Below are positions 24,720 through 37,682 of a DNA stretch of 64,000 nt, one piece after another (position 1 is the stretch's first letter; each line of letters opens with the position of its first letter). Source of the DNA: Symsagittifera roscoffensis (lineage: Eukaryota; Xenacoelomorpha; Acoela; Convolutidae); the NCBI RefSeq assembly GCF_963678635.1, contig NC_087065.1, forward strand, positions 62,026,754 to 62,090,753, given 5' to 3'. The translations under genes and the position numbers were made by a program. The notes beneath the pieces were generated by a model, which was given only the letters and a program-made list of their open reading frames with translations, was not told where the DNA came from and did no database searches.

Positions 24720-27700
24720 TGAACAAAAGAATTGGTCTACGAGATCTAGCTCAAAAGCTCGAATTTGAACACATTGAAAAACAAAATCTTTAATCTCAAG
24801 AAAAGTGACATTCAAAAAAAACATTATAAATAGAATCTAAAAATTTATTGGAGAGTTTAATTTCACATATATCGCTGATAACAGCAGCGTTGCCTCTATT
24901 GTACAAAATGGATAGCAAAATTGGCTGTGGACAAATGTAATAGTGCTTTTGGGATACGGAAGCAAAATCGACCGGAATACGGGTGTATTAGTTAAGGATA
25001 ATCGATACGTAAGGATTTTTGGCTTCGGATGTCAAACCCGGTGGGTGAAAAATCGAGGATCCCCATATACACATATACATGTCACTGGCGACGAAATATA
25101 ACCGATATGGTTTCGAGATCTGTTACCAAAAAAAGAAATGAAGATTGTGGAACGCAAATACCCGGAATCGTCGCAACAATCAGCGGTAAGGTTTTCAAAA
25201 TTTCACTCAAAACTGAAGCAAAATTTGACTTGATTTAGTCAAAAAATCCAACCACAAAAGAAATTTACCGCTGTCTATCAGACAAGAAGAAGAATTTCAA
25301 TCCAACTCAGGAGCTAAGAGGGCTGATTGAGATTTTTCAAAGCTTCATAGATTCCGATTTAATACCTGCAACGGGACAATCAGTTAAGCACTAGACTCAA
25401 AAATACTAAAAATTGTGGTAAAACCTGTGTATCAGCAGCCCCTAATATTAAAAACCTAATGGATTCTGTAGCACAAGGTATTGCTGAGGTATTGCTAAGG
25501 TTCAATCTCCATTCATTTATAAAAAGCAAACCACACAATCAAGTTTGCTTCTCGAGTCTATTTTTTATATAGAAATCAATTACCTAAAACGTAAGATGAA
25601 TTCGGGCTAAACAATCTCCATTCATTTCTTTCTCATAACAAATAGATGAAAACGATAATAAAAAACTGGGTCAACTGATCTGAAAACTCCTAATTGGACT
25701 CAAAAACTTTGCTTACAATCCTTCTGCCAAACAACCTGCATGTTTTACAGGAAAACTTGGGGATAACAAAGGGCCCATCCGTTGCTTGCTGTAAACTAAG
25801 ATTGAAATGAAAAACGAAATTGAACCAATTGCCACAAAAAAAACACTTTTTTTTCAAACACTTCGACCGGAATTAACCACACTCTCGAATATTGTCCAAC
25901 ACTTCCCATATTTTTTCGCAGAAAAACAGTCGTGTCAAAACTGCGAAAAAACATTCTGAAAATTGATGATCTTTGTATCGAAAATTATGAAAAGTTTATA
26001 ACAACAATAAGCTGTTCCAACAACTTAAGTCAATTAAAAACGAAATTGCATAAACCTACAGCAAAGTAAACTAAATAAAACTAAAACTAACTCCACGCAT
26101 TGTCAGTAACCAGAAACCATAAATCCGAAAACTGAAAATAAAATAGAAAGAAAATTTTCTTACATGAAAAACCTTGAATTTTTCTCCCAGTAAGTTTAGA
26201 AGACCAAAAAACCATGATCTATATTAACCCTCCTGAAAATGAATAAAATAAAAATTGAGGGAAACAGCGATCAAATTTTTGAAAAAATTGTCAGAAGCAA
26301 AGGCGACAAATTTGGTCGAAAACTAACTTGAAGGTCGAAAAAATATTCAGCGTTTTAACCTTCATTAATAACATTCAATTAAGCAATGTAATTGACTTGT
26401 AAAATAGAGGAAAGTAAACCAAAAAAATGAACCGAAAGCGACGAAAATAAAAAAAAAGCAAAAAATACCAAAGAAATTTCATTAGAAATTTTGAACTGCA
26501 AACTTATTGGAAAACACAGTGCGATTCATATAATAAGATATAGATGCACAGTGTGATTAATAGACCAAAGAGCGAAAATATGCTGCACATACTGCATGCT
26601 GAAAGCTGAAACCCGTGACTAAATTCTTTATGGGAAAATGTCTTGTACCCTGTTGTAATGAAACTTCTATGGAATGAAGGCAATGCCAGCTATATTCCAA
26701 GAAACGGCTTTGCCAGTTGATATCAAGTTCCGTTGATCTAACTACTATGCCGGTTATATTTCAAACGTTTAAGACAAAAAATTGGAAAACTATCTATAAC
26801 TTTTTGTTTCGTAGATAATTTCTCAGTTGTCTGTAAAGGCGGACGGACAGGACAGGACGACACATCCAACAAGTTGAAAGCTCTCTCGAGAGATTGGACA
26901 AGGAGAAATTTCGCGCCAACCTAAGCAAATCTACAAAGAAACAAAATGGCTTAGGTAGACGGTGAATCAACACAATACAAACTGAATAATCGGCCGACTA
27001 GAAACTATAACGAATCTCCAACCCCCAAAAATCAGACATTTGTGAAATTTTTGTTGAAGCAAATTTTAACAGAGGCGAATTGGAGCTTCGCATCACTTAC
27101 GATTCAACTAGATATAACAAAGTGAATGAAGAAAGAGAGTTATGCAAAAAACATATCCAAACAAAAGAATGCAAAACCATCATCGAAACAAACTTAACCA
27201 AGCGACGATAAAGCCGAAAAAACATGAGCAGAAACTTTTTCATAACTAATTAAAAAATTACATGACCCACTTCCCCTCATAACACGCACAGGTACACAAA
27301 AACCATTTTTGTGCATGAATCGACGCAAAACGAGGCTGCTAAGAAAAAAAATTCATCTAACCAAGTGGTAAAAATTCAACTTAATACGTCCACAAGGGAG
27401 CGTAAAAGATGTGTTTTCCTTGGAACGACCCAAAATTAGATCACTAAGCCAATAAAAAGAGGCCGCAATAATTTGGGCCGAATAAAGCAAATCATTCACA
27501 AAAGCAAACTTAAAGAAAAATGCACACAGCAAAAAAGCGATTTCAAGATGTAGCAACTAAGCCGACAAAAGAATAGCAGACAAATGATTGGCCGACAGTT
27601 TTATTTAAAACCCAACATTACCTCCTTGAAACCGAAAATTTTGAACCTAGAGATGAAACTAGGAGAGTCCTGTGAACAAAGTTATTTACGGGGAAAAGTA

Positions 27701-27847
27701 TAATACCCAATTGCAATACCCTTGCTTATCGCAAGATTAAAAATCAAGGAAGTTATTTACATTATTTAAGATTATATAATAATATATGGACGAAGTTATT
27801 TACGGAAAAACAGTCTAGTATCCAATTGCAGTAAAATCGCAAGTGTA
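24720..27847. other. Mostly featureless AT-rich stretch
   Basis: It contains one weak candidate exon (25230-25395), a T left-end hairpin at 27068 (GCGAATTGGAGCTTCGC) and a T-type vocabulary block at 27560. Nothing else supportable. Confidence 0.35.
25230..25395 (+). CDS. Weak candidate exon
   Basis: From a TTGATTTAG acceptor a frame reads TTKEIYRCLSDKKKNFNPTQ and continues with ELRGLIEIFQSFIDSDLIP to a TAG near 25393. About 50 codons with plausible composition. No homologue recognised in the window and no neighbouring exon found. Confidence 0.2.
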
Positions 27848-28127
27848 AACACAGAGGGCAAGCTACGCTTTGCAAAAACTAGCAAGAACACAAAAAAGCA
27901 GCTTTTTAAAGTGAAATAAGAAAAATAGAAATAAGCCTCGAATTAGTTAAACTTTGCTATGTATCGGTTTCAAGCCTGCGACCTCAAAAATTGGAGTCTC
28001 AATCCCTGCCCCCTCGGCCACGAACGCTTAACAACCGGCAAACAATCACAAACAAAGCAGCTACCTATGCAAAAAAAAATTGCCAATGCGATGCAGCAAA
28101 GGTAGCAACAAATACAAATAGACATAT
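27848..28127. repeat. T element, subfamily A, left half with core
   Basis: Left hairpin-like GCAAGCTACGCTTTGC, then 'AAAAAAGCAGCTTTTTAAAG'. Minus-strand tRNA-like core at 28030-27957 with 'TTGGAGTCTCA' and TCAAGCCTGCGACC. The right part is replaced by the left edge of satellite block I. Confidence 0.6.
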
Positions 28128-31100
28128 AACTAGCAGGCCAGCCTCCAATAATCAATCAGCTCGCAAGAAATTAGTAGTTTCATGAAGATTTTATGAAGCG
28201 ATCTGGAGTTTTTCTAAGCAAGCTCGTCGAGCTATAAAATTATTTCATTTGATGAGTTATTTCATGGAGCGAATCTTTCCGCAAAAAACAATTTTTTCCT
28301 AGGCATGCTATTCCAGCTATAAAACTTTGCAATATTTGAAGTTACTTGATGACGGTAATGGAATAGCGAAAAATGTAGGTTTCTCCATTGAAGCAACAAA
28401 TTATCAAATCAGATTTTTTTAGAGCAAACCAGTCCGCAAAAATAAAGTTTTTTAGCCAAGCTATTCTTTTCCAGCTTTGAAACATTGAAAAATTTCTAGC
28501 TATTTCATACTTAATCGGTTCGCGAAAAACTTATCTGTTACTGAGCTAACTGATCATGCTCTGAATTTTGCAATATTTTTATTTATTTCATGAAGGAACT
28601 CGGATAGCGAAAACTTCAAGTTTTCCTATTAGAGCCACTCATGCGATGAAACTTTATTATATTTGAAGTTATTTTTTAGATCGAATTGGCTAGCAGAAGT
28701 CAAGTTTCTGAATGCAAATTACTAGCGAAAATCTTTGAAACACTTTAAATTATTTCAGAGCAAATCAAACCGCAAAAAAAATGAAGTTTCCGTGAGCATG
28801 CTATTCAAGCTATGAAACAGCCAAATTTTTCAAATTATTTCAGGAAGGGCATCGAATAGCTAAAAAGTTAAGTTTTTCTAATTGAAACAATTAAACTATG
28901 AAACTTTGAAACAAGTTATTTCTGATAGCAATTCGATCCGCAAAAAAATCAATTTTTAGCAAACTATTCAAGCTATGAAACTGTAAAACATTTTAAGTTA
29001 CTCCAGACTAAATTAGTTTGCAAAAAAACTGAAGTTTTAGATGCAAGCTTTTGAAGCACGGAAACTGTTCAGGCCCGAATTTTTTAAGTTGTTTCGGAGA
29101 CCGAGTTGGTTAACGAAAAGTTATTTTGAACAATTTAATCAAGCTATAAAACTTTAAAATAATTTTAAAGTTATTGTACGGAATTGCAGCCAGTTTTGAA
29201 ATATTTCAAACTACTTCAAGAAGCCGTTTGGATGGCAAAAAAATTGAATTTACTATTGAAGCTATTAAAGCGATAAAAAACTGAAATATATCTTATATTC
29301 AAATTATAAAAATTTTCGGATCAATTCAAGTTGTCTTATAGAGCAAATCAATTTGCGAAAGGTTAACTTTTACTCAACAAGCTATTGAAGCTATGAAAAT
29401 TTAAAATAGTTCAATTTGTGTTTTAGACGAAAGTGTTTTGCGATAACATGGTTTTTCGAAGTGTGCTAATTGCGCGATAAAACTTCAAAATATTTTAAGT
29501 TGTCTCATAAAATGAAGTTGTCTCAGTTTAAAAAACCTTTCATTTAAGCAAGCTATTAAAGATATGAAAATTGAAATATTTCAAGTTTTTGTAGACTGAA
29601 AAACTTGCAAAAGATGGTTTTTTAAGCGAGCTAATCAAGCGACAAAACTTCGAAGTAATTCAATTATTTTATGGACTGAATCAAAGCTATTTTTGAAGTA
29701 TTTCAAGTTAGTTCAAAAAGCCATTCGGATGGTAAAAAATTAAACTTTCCTTGAACCCATTTAAAGTTTTAAGCAGCAATGAAAATATAAAGAGATGAAA
29801 ATTTAAAACAATTCAAGTAATTCCATTGAGCAATTCGGTCCACAAAAAGTTTGTGGAGCCAGCTATTCAGACTATGAAACCTTGAAAAAACTCAAGTCGT
29901 TTCATAGAGCGAATCAGTTCGCAAATCAGTTGGCAACAAGTTTTTCATAAGCAAGCTATTGAAGCTACGAAAATTTGCCAAAACGATTTGCGAAAAAATG
30001 AGGGTTTTTAAGCAAAAAATCAAGTTTTACTTGCGCAAGCTTGTGATGCTATGAAAGTTGACATATTTCAAGTTGCTCCCAAGAACGACAGATTTTGCGA
30101 AGAAATCCAAGTGAGCTAATCAAATTATGAACTTCTTAGTAACCCAAATGGGTTTTTTAAAACTTCAGATATCGCAAAAAAATTGAAATTTTCCCATGCA
30201 AGTCATTCAAGCAAATAAACGTTGAAAGTTTCCGAGCTTTTTAATTGAACGAATAATGTCATGAAACCATTCATGTTTTCTAGGCAAGCTGATTGAGCAA
30301 TAACAATTTGAAATAATTTAAATTATTTCGTTAAGCAAAACGGATACCTTAAGTTTAAGCGTTTCAACGAAAATTATTTCATGAATTGAATCGGTTCGCG
30401 ATGTTTTAAGTTTTTTTAGGCTTCCTATTCCAGCATGAGCAATGAAAATTTGAAATAATACAAGGTATTTTGTAGAACGAACAAATCAGTTTTCCGAAGC
30501 AGAATTTTTTCAGCAAGCTACTCTTGGTATGGAACATTGAAATACACTCAAACATTTCAACAATGAAACACTTCAATATATTTCAAAGAGCGAATCAAGT
30601 TTTTCCTAGGCAATTTGTTCAAGCTACGAAACGACTTTGCATTATTTCAAGTTATTGAATGACGTAAATCGATTGCAAAAAACTTAGTTTCTCTAATTAA
30701 GTTAGAGCAATTGAAGCGTTGAAATAATTATTTCAAAGAGCAAATATGTTCGCGAGAAGCTAGTTTTTCTTAGCAAACTTTTAAAGATATTCGATTGATG
30801 AAACTTTGAACACAGAGCCGAAGCTGTGCATCGCAAACGTTTGCGAGAATACGACCAAAAAGCAGCTCTATCAAGTAAAATCAGAAATATTCTTGTTATT
30901 TCATTAACTAAATCGGTTGCAGAAAATTTTTAAAGTTTTTCCTTAGCAAGCAATTCGACTATGAAACATTCCAAATTATTTTATAAAGGAAATCGATTCG
31001 CAAAAAAACTGAGTTTTTCTTTATGCTATTCAACCTATGAAATATTTCAAGTTATTTCAAACACTGAAGCAGTTCGGAAAAACTTTAGTTATTGTAGGCA

Positions 31101-31260
31101 AGCTATTCACGCAAAGACACTTTGAAATTTTTCAAGTTATTTCATGGACAGAATCGGCTTGCAAAAAGTTGAGGTTTTTTAAAAAAGCTAATCCAGCAAT
31201 AAAACTTAGAAATGTTTCATAACGTAAATCGGTTTCCTAAAAATAGGTTTTTCCAAGCAT
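28128..31260. repeat. Satellite block I (about 80-88 bp diverged monomers)
   Basis: Monomers repeat the theme AAGCAAGCTATTCAAGC-TATGAAAC, then TTTCAAGTTATTTCATAG, then GAATCGGTTCGCGAAAAA. CTATGAAA and TTTCATAG within one monomer are inverted, so each monomer can fold. Divergence between neighbours is high, so the block is old. The left edge is 'ATAACTAGCAGGCCAGCC'; the right edge 'AGTTGAATCTTTTCTGACTG' begins near 31275. A partial T left end sits at 30810-30885. Confidence 0.85.
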
Positions 31261-31572
31261 GGAAGTTGCTGTTTTTAGTTGAATCTTTTCTGACTGAAAT
31301 GCATCTATAAACGCAAAAAGTTGAACAAAAAAAGTGTGCAGGTACTGTCTAGTCTGGGATCAAGTTCATCGAGATTTTCGGACTTACCTCAAAAAGACTT
31401 CTAGAATATTCCAGCTTAAAATTGTTCAAAACATCTGAAGCGTCGATTTCATTATGACTGAAAATTTCTACATTCAGAAATATATCTTTAACGTTGAGCT
31501 CAATGATCGCTCTTATACATTGCACCTTATGTCAGCTAAAATATGGCAAACATTTATCCGTCATTCGTTTAA
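31261..31572. repeat. Shared right flank of satellite block I
   Basis: About 310 bp that recurs after block II (33476-33897), with 'CTTCTAGAATATTCCA', 'ATCTGAAGCGTCGA', 'TTGAGCTCAATGAT' and 'TCATTCGTTTAATATGTA'. A short stretch recurs after block III. Confidence 0.75.
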
Positions 31573-33475
31573 TATGTACTAGCAAGCTCGTCTCCAATAT
31601 TCAAACGGCTCGCAAAAATATTTGTTGTTGCGAACAAGCTATTCGAGCAGGGAAACTTCGAACAATTTTAGTTAAAGCAAATAAATTGGTTTGAAAAACT
31701 TTAAATTTTAAAGATCGAATTGGTTCGCGGAAAGTTGTAGTTTTCCGATGCACGCCAGTCATACGACTTAGCTTTGAAACATTTCAAGTTGTTTCTTGAA
31801 GGGAATCGGATGGCGAAAAATTGAAGCTTTTCTATTGAAGAGATGAAACATTGACATTGATATTTCAAAGAGCGAACCAAGTTTTTCTCCTCAAGTTGTT
31901 CAAGTTACGAAGGCAATCTGTTCAGGCAATCTGTTGAAGCTACAAAAAAACTTTGTTTATTTCAAGTTATTTCATGAAGTAAACCGGATAGCAAAAAGCT
32001 TAGTTTTTCTATTAAAGTTAAATCCATTCAAGTGATGAAAAAAACTCGGCTATGTGTAGGATTTGAATCTGTGGCCTACTGCAATCAAGAGATTTTGAGT
32101 CTCACGCACTATCCCCTCAGCCACTCAAGCTTAACAACCGACAAACAATAGTCAGGAATAAAGCAGCTACATACGCTTACAAATTGCCAATGCGATTCAG
32201 CATTGGTATCGCCGTCATATAGCCACATTATCTATAAATTATGCATTTTAAACCATTGCGAGATATACTGAGTTAGAAAATTTCTGAAATAGAGTTTTCA
32301 TAATTGTTGTTTGAAAAAAAATCACTCTTTTCGGTTCATTTGGTGAAATAAAAATAAATCAACTGTGTTAACTTATTACTATTCGAATGTCAAAGCACAA
32401 GCTATGACAAAGCTGTAAAGGTGCTCCAAAAGTGGCACCAATATTTGCAACTTCGGTTGGAAAAAAAAGAGGGCTCGTACTAATACACTCGTTTCGCAAG
32501 TTTAAATACTTCATTTTAATTTCATAGAGCGAATCGCAAAGATTTTTACGCAACCAAAACTTGTTTAGGCTATGATAGTTTTAAAGTTGATTCATAGACA
32601 GAACCATTGCGCAAAAAACTGAAATTTTTCGATGCAAGCTTTAACAAGCAAAGCAACTAAGAAACGATTTAAGTTGGTTTGTTTTTTTTAGGCTAAGAAA
32701 CGATTTAAGTTTTTTTTAGGCAAACTATTGTGACTATGGTACATTAAATAACTTAACTAATGTGACCCAGCAAATCAAATGCCATAAGTTTGAGTTTTTC
32801 TAGGCAAGCTATTGAAGCAATTAAAACTATAAAAAATTTTCAGTTATTTTATGGAACGAATCGTTCTGAAAAACATGATTTTCATTATTCACGCTATTTA
32901 AGCTATGAAACTAAATATTTCAAGTTAATTCGTAGCGCGAATCGGTTTGCGAAAAATTTTTCTTAAGCAAGAAAATCAAGTTACGAATCATTTCAAGTTA
33001 AGACTGAATCAGTTCGAAAAGTTTACCTAAGCTATGAAACACTTCGAGTTAATTAAAAAAAGTCGGTTTACTGAAAATTTTTCTAGGGAAGCTATTCAAG
33101 CTTCGAAATATTTCAAATTAGATATGATTCGACTCGCGAAAAAAGTAAGTTTTTTGAAACAAGTTATTCAAAAGATAAAATAATGAAAAATTGCACGTTA
33201 CTTCATAGCGCAAATCATTTTTTTCTCAGCAAGCTATTCCAGCTATGACACTTTGAAAAGATAAATGTAATTTTTCAGAACGAATCGGTTCGCGAAAAAT
33301 TAAAATTTTCCAAGCAAGCTGTTCAAGTTCAAATACCTCAATTTATTCCATAGACCAATTCGCTTCCCAAAAATTTTTGAGTTTTTCTACGCAAGCTAGA
33401 GGCAATGAAGGTTAAAAATATTTCAAGTCAGTTCTTAGCGCAAATCAAATCGCCAGTCAGTTTTTCTAAACTTGG
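31573..33475. repeat. Satellite block II, interrupted by a T element
   Basis: The left edge 'ACTAGCAAGCTCGTCTCCAA' at 31578 is the same edge as in blocks I and III. Monomers run to 32034 and again from 32510. The right edge at 33464-33530 matches that of block I. A subfamily A T element occupies 32035-32506. Confidence 0.82.
32035..32506. repeat. T element, subfamily A, inserted in satellite block II
   Basis: The core at 32130-32045 on the minus strand closely matches that of 13606-14238 (GACTCAAAATC, GATTCAAATCC). The right tail 'ATATTTGCAACTTCGGTTGG' ends near 32506. The left end is missing. Confidence 0.65.
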
Positions 33476-33897
33476 AGATGCTGTTTTAAGTTGCTTGGGT
33501 TCCGACTGAAAAGAATATGCTAACGCAGTTTTTTTTGATAGTTTCTAAAATGAATCGAGTTTATTTTGATTTTTGAATTGCACTTTTTCAAAAAGAGTTC
33601 TAGAATATTCCAAACTTCAGAATACTCGATGATCGTTGTGAATGATTCTTAGACCTTCTGATCTAAACTTTTTTAAAAAACGTAGCGCTCGAAAGCATCT
33701 TAAACATTACGCCTGATGCAAAATTGATGTAATTTATTATTTGAGAACGTTCAAAAAATCTGAAGCGTCGAATTGATTTTGACTGAAAACTTCTTAAACG
33801 TAATATTTCTTAAATGTTGAGCTCAATGATTGCTCTTATACATTGAGCCTTATGGCAGCTAAAACATCGCAAATTGTTTATGTCATTCGTTTAATGT
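33476..33897. repeat. Shared right flank of satellite block II
   Basis: It matches 31261-31572 in order and orientation, with about 100 extra bases in the middle. It ends at 'TCATTCGTTTAATGTATA', where a T element begins. Confidence 0.75.
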
Positions 33898-34335
33898 ATA
33901 TGATAATTTGGAACCTAATGAACTGAAGGCATCAAAACTAACTTTGCGTGTAAAAATCTGGCAAACATAAATCCACAGTATGTATGAAATATGCATTTCA
34001 AACAAATTGCGAGATACATTTCGAGTTAAAAAAATTTCTGACATCGAGTTATTATGATTGTTTTGTTGCTTGAAAAAATAACTTTTTTCAGTTCATTTGA
34101 AGAATTAACACACAGTCGAAGCTGCGCTTTGCAAACACTAGCGAGAACATGACAAAAATCAGCTCTATAAAGTGCAAAAACAAATAGCAGAAATAAGCCT
34201 CAAATTAGTTTTAAAAAAATTTCAGCTAGGTCTGGGATTCAATCTGCGACCAACGGCGACTTAGAAATTAAGAGACTCCTGCACTAACCACTCAGCCACG
34301 GAGGCTTAACTAATCACAAACACTGGCCTCAAATC
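33898..34335. repeat. Two adjoining T element fragments, subfamily A
   Basis: 33898-34105 is a right-middle part ('ATAATTTGGAACCTAATGAA', 'CGAGATACATTTCGAGTT'). 34108-34335 is a left part with hairpin CGAAGCTGCGCTTTG, 'AAATCAGCTCTATAAAGTGC' and a minus-strand tRNA-like core (34305-34212). Confidence 0.6.
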
Positions 34336-34346
34336 AAGCAGAGATA

Positions 34347-36545
34347 GCGTTACAAACATCCTAAATGTAAGTTGGATGGACGGATGTTTAGCTGGTTGTA
34401 AGGATGGCTCAATGAATGTTTGAATCTTTGGCTGGATGATTGAAAGAGTGGATCCAAGGCACGATGGATAGCTAGATGGACACATGGATGGCTATATAGA
34501 TGCATCGCTAGACTACTAGTTGAATGAATGGTTAGAGGGAAGGATGGCTTGAGTAATTGCTGGATCGAAGACTGACTGGTTGGATATATGGATAGCTTGA
34601 CGGATGGATGGCTGAACTGGTGGCTAGATGGAGATATGCTTCGTTGACTGGAGAGATTGCTAGATCGACAATTGACGGCAGCATGGATGCCTGATGGGAT
34701 GTATGAATGGCTAGATGGATGGATGTGGGAAGGATAAGTATCGAGACGGATGGATGTCTAGATCGACGATGAACTGCTGGATAGAGAACAGGCTGAATCT
34801 GTAGATGGCCTGCCAGATGATTGATGGCTGGCTGAGATAGGTGGATCGTTGGATGGGTAAATAGATAGCAGGATTGATGGAGGTCTAAAATGACAGATCG
34901 AAGACTGGTTGACTGGATGGATGGAAGGCAGGATCGATTGCGTTACAAACATCCTAAAAGTAAGTTGGATGGACGGATGTTTAGCTGGTTGTAAGGATGG
35001 CTCAATGGATGTTTGAATCGTTGGCTGGATGATTGAAAGAGTGGACCCAAGGCACGATGGATAGCTAGATGGACACATGGATGGCTATATAGATGCATCG
35101 CTAGACTACTAGTTGAATGAATGGTTGGAGGGAAGGATGGCTTGAGTAATTGCTGGATCGAAGACTGAATGGTTGGATATATGGATAGCTTGACGGATGG
35201 ATGGCTGAACTTGTGGCTAGATGGAGATATGCTTCGTTGACTGGAGAGATTGCTAGATCGACAATTGACGGCTGCATGGATGCCTGATGGGATGTATGAA
35301 TGGCTAGATGGATGGATGTGGGAAGGATAGGTATCGAGACGGATGGATTTCTAGATCGACGATGAACTGCTGGATAGAGAACAGGCTGAATCTGTGGATG
35401 GCCTGCCGGATGATTGATGGCTGGCTGAGATAGGTGGATCGTTGGATGGGTAAATAGATAGCAGGATTGATGGAGGTCTAAAATGACAGATCGAAGACTG
35501 GTTGACTGGATGGATGGAAGGCAGGATCGATTGCGTTACAAACATCCTAAAAGTAAGTTGGATGGACGGATGTTTAGCTGGTTGTAAGGATGGCTCAATG
35601 GATGTTTGAATCGTTGGCTGGATGATTGAAAGAGTGGACCCAAGGCACGATGGATAGCTAGATGGACACATTGATGGCTATATAGATGCATCGCTAGACT
35701 ACTAGTTGAATGAATGGTTGGAGGGAAGGATGGCTTGAGTAATTGCTGGATCGAAGACTGAATGGTTGGATATATAGATAGCTTGACGGATGGATGGCTG
35801 AACTTGTGGCTAGATGCAGATATGCTTCGTTGACTGGAGAGATTGCTAGATCGACAATTGACGGCTGCATGGATGCCTGATGGGATGTATGAATGGCTAG
35901 ATGGATGGATGTGGGAAGGATAGGTATCGAGACGGATGGATTTCTAGATCGACGATGAACTGCTGGATAGAGAACAGGCTGAATCTGTGGATGGCCTGCC
36001 GGATGATTGATGGCTGGCTGAGATAGGTGGATCGTTGGATGGGTAAATAGATAGCAGGATTGATGGAGGTCTAAAATGACAGATCGAAGACTGGTTGACT
36101 GGATGGATGGAAGGCAGGATGGATTGCTGGTTGGATGAAGAGACAGCAAGATGAATGAATGGCTGGCTAGATTCATCAATCGATGACGAGATATAAGGTG
36201 GCTTAGTGCATGCATAAATAGCTGGTTGGATTGATACATGAGATTATTGAGAGGGGCCAGACAGTCAAAGGGAAGCGGCATGCATGGATGGCGGTGTACA
36301 TGAACGAATAGATGGCTGATTGAATGGACTACTGGTTAGAGTGATGGATTGCTTAAGTAGTGGCTGAATAGATGGATGGTTGGCTCTGTGGATGACTGGT
36401 TGGTGCGATGGCTAGATAGAAGGCTGACTGGATAGATGGCTGGCTAGATATGGAGGAACGGCTGGTTTGATGGATGTCTGGTTGAATGAAGGGCTGGTTG
36501 GATGAACTGCTAGATGAATGGATGGATCGTTCGATGGCTGAAAGT
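34347..36545. repeat. GATG-type array with 593-bp higher-order repeat
   Basis: The sequence is dominated by GGATGGATGGCTAGATGG-like words. The block starting GCGTTACAAACATCCTAAA recurs at 34347, 34940 and 35533, giving three tandem 593-bp units to about 36125 with only scattered differences, then irregular repeats to 36545. Minus-strand translations are Ser/Pro/Ile/Gln/His runs dictated by the repeat and are not proteins. Confidence 0.93.
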
Positions 36546-36935
36546 TTTTGGGTTCTGAAAAGTCATTAAAAAAACACCATATCTCGGAGTATAGGGGCAC
36601 TGCGCAGTCATTTTTAGAGAATAGACTTGTTACCTATTGAGAGTATCATTACAACACCAATTATAGGATTCGGAAACTCAATTTTCGTCAAGTGTTTTAA
36701 ACTTAAGATTTTACGCCAAAAAAAACTTCAAAAAAAACCATGAAAATGTCATATCTCGAAAACTAAAAACCTTTCAGCAGCCATATTTGGAGGAAAAAAT
36801 TGCAACCCCTGAGAGTACCCTGACAGAACCACACTTAAGGGTTCGGATTTTCAATTTTTCTAAACATATTTAAAAAAAAAACGGCATATCTCGGTAACCA
36901 AAAAAATTAAGTTTTCATAATAGTGTGCCAACTTT
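36546..36935. repeat. Degenerate tandem repeat, about 140-170 bp
   Basis: 'CATATCTCG' recurs at about 36579, 36751 and 36888. Between the copies are 'GAGAGTA' and 'TTCGGA..CTCAATTTT' words. About 2.3 old units. Confidence 0.55.
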
Positions 36936-37029
36936 GCATACTAGGTGACAATCATTATCCACACCATCAAACTACTACTTTTAATGCGGTTTTTGTCCAT
37001 TCCCTGTCAGCGGGGTTGGACATTCGGAA

Positions 37030-37340
37030 AGCGCGTGAGCAATGGTTCAGATGAGTGTATTCCGAATAGCAGTCAAGTTATTAAATGGAGGATAACACAT
37101 TTTTTTCTGCCATTCGATCAAGCCAGTCCGTGTAAAGTATTCAGGTCTCGCTTAACACAATCGATCCAGCGTTTTTTAGGTCTTCCTGCTGGTGTTTTTC
37201 CTGGCAAAGAAACATGGCCTGTTGATTTTAGCGCATGGTCATTTTCTCTTCGGTGCCGCGACCATACCATCGTAACCGCGACCGCACTTGTAGCTTGTTC
37301 AGATCAACAAGACCTGAGCTTGTTCACATCAACAAGCACC
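37030..37340 (-). pseudogene. C-terminal relic of a second LINE polymerase
   Basis: Minus-strand translation near 37300-37060 gives 'PGKTPAGRPKKRWIDC', then 'VKRDLNTLHGLA', a TGA, and 'SNGRKK'. A GRPKKRW-x-DC block followed by an acidic/basic helix is the common C-terminal tail of RTE/CR1/jockey-like reverse transcriptases. The stop and the absence of RT motifs upstream show a 5'-truncated, decayed copy. The longer plus-strand reading over this stretch is the shadow frame. Confidence 0.6.
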
Positions 37341-37634
37341 CCACCAAGGGTAACTAACTTCAAACTTCCTGGTAACTAACTTCAAAGCTAGGAAATTCCT
37401 AAGCATTGCAACGAAAAACGCCAGGTACATCATCATAAAGTATAGATGGATGAATACAACCTTTATATTACACTACACTACCCTGCCCTCCGCATTGCTA
37501 CATACGATACATGAAGCATTGTAACATACAAAGCATTGCAGCATACGATATAGCTTAAACGTGCAAAAATGCCTTCGTTAAAGCGTTAAAGATTTAAAAA
37601 AGCTGAAGCATGGGGAGATAGCTGTCACTTGAAT

Positions 37635-37666
<32 letters not shown>

Positions 37667-37682
37667 CAGATAGATGGATAGA
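37635..37682. repeat. (GATA)n microsatellite
   Basis: About eleven GATA-like units with two imperfect ones (GACA, GATG). A looser GATA run lies at 37765-37790. Confidence 0.9.

Noticed and set aside
23420-24793. 180- and 124-residue plus-strand frames in the minisatellite
   Set aside because: All three frames are open through the repeat and each rotates through the same peptides, so no one frame is favoured. No start context or domain.
28128-33475. CRISPR array
   Set aside because: Monomers are contiguous and diverged throughout, with no constant repeat and unique spacer pattern, and the setting is eukaryotic.
34758-36281. Minus-strand Ser/Pro/His/Gln-rich open frames of 106 and 195 residues
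   Set aside because: Directly produced by the GATG-type repeat; two are identical because of the 593-bp period.
36945-37379. 144-residue plus-strand frame
   Set aside because: Opposite strand of the LINE C-terminal relic, where GRPKKRWIDC is recognisable.
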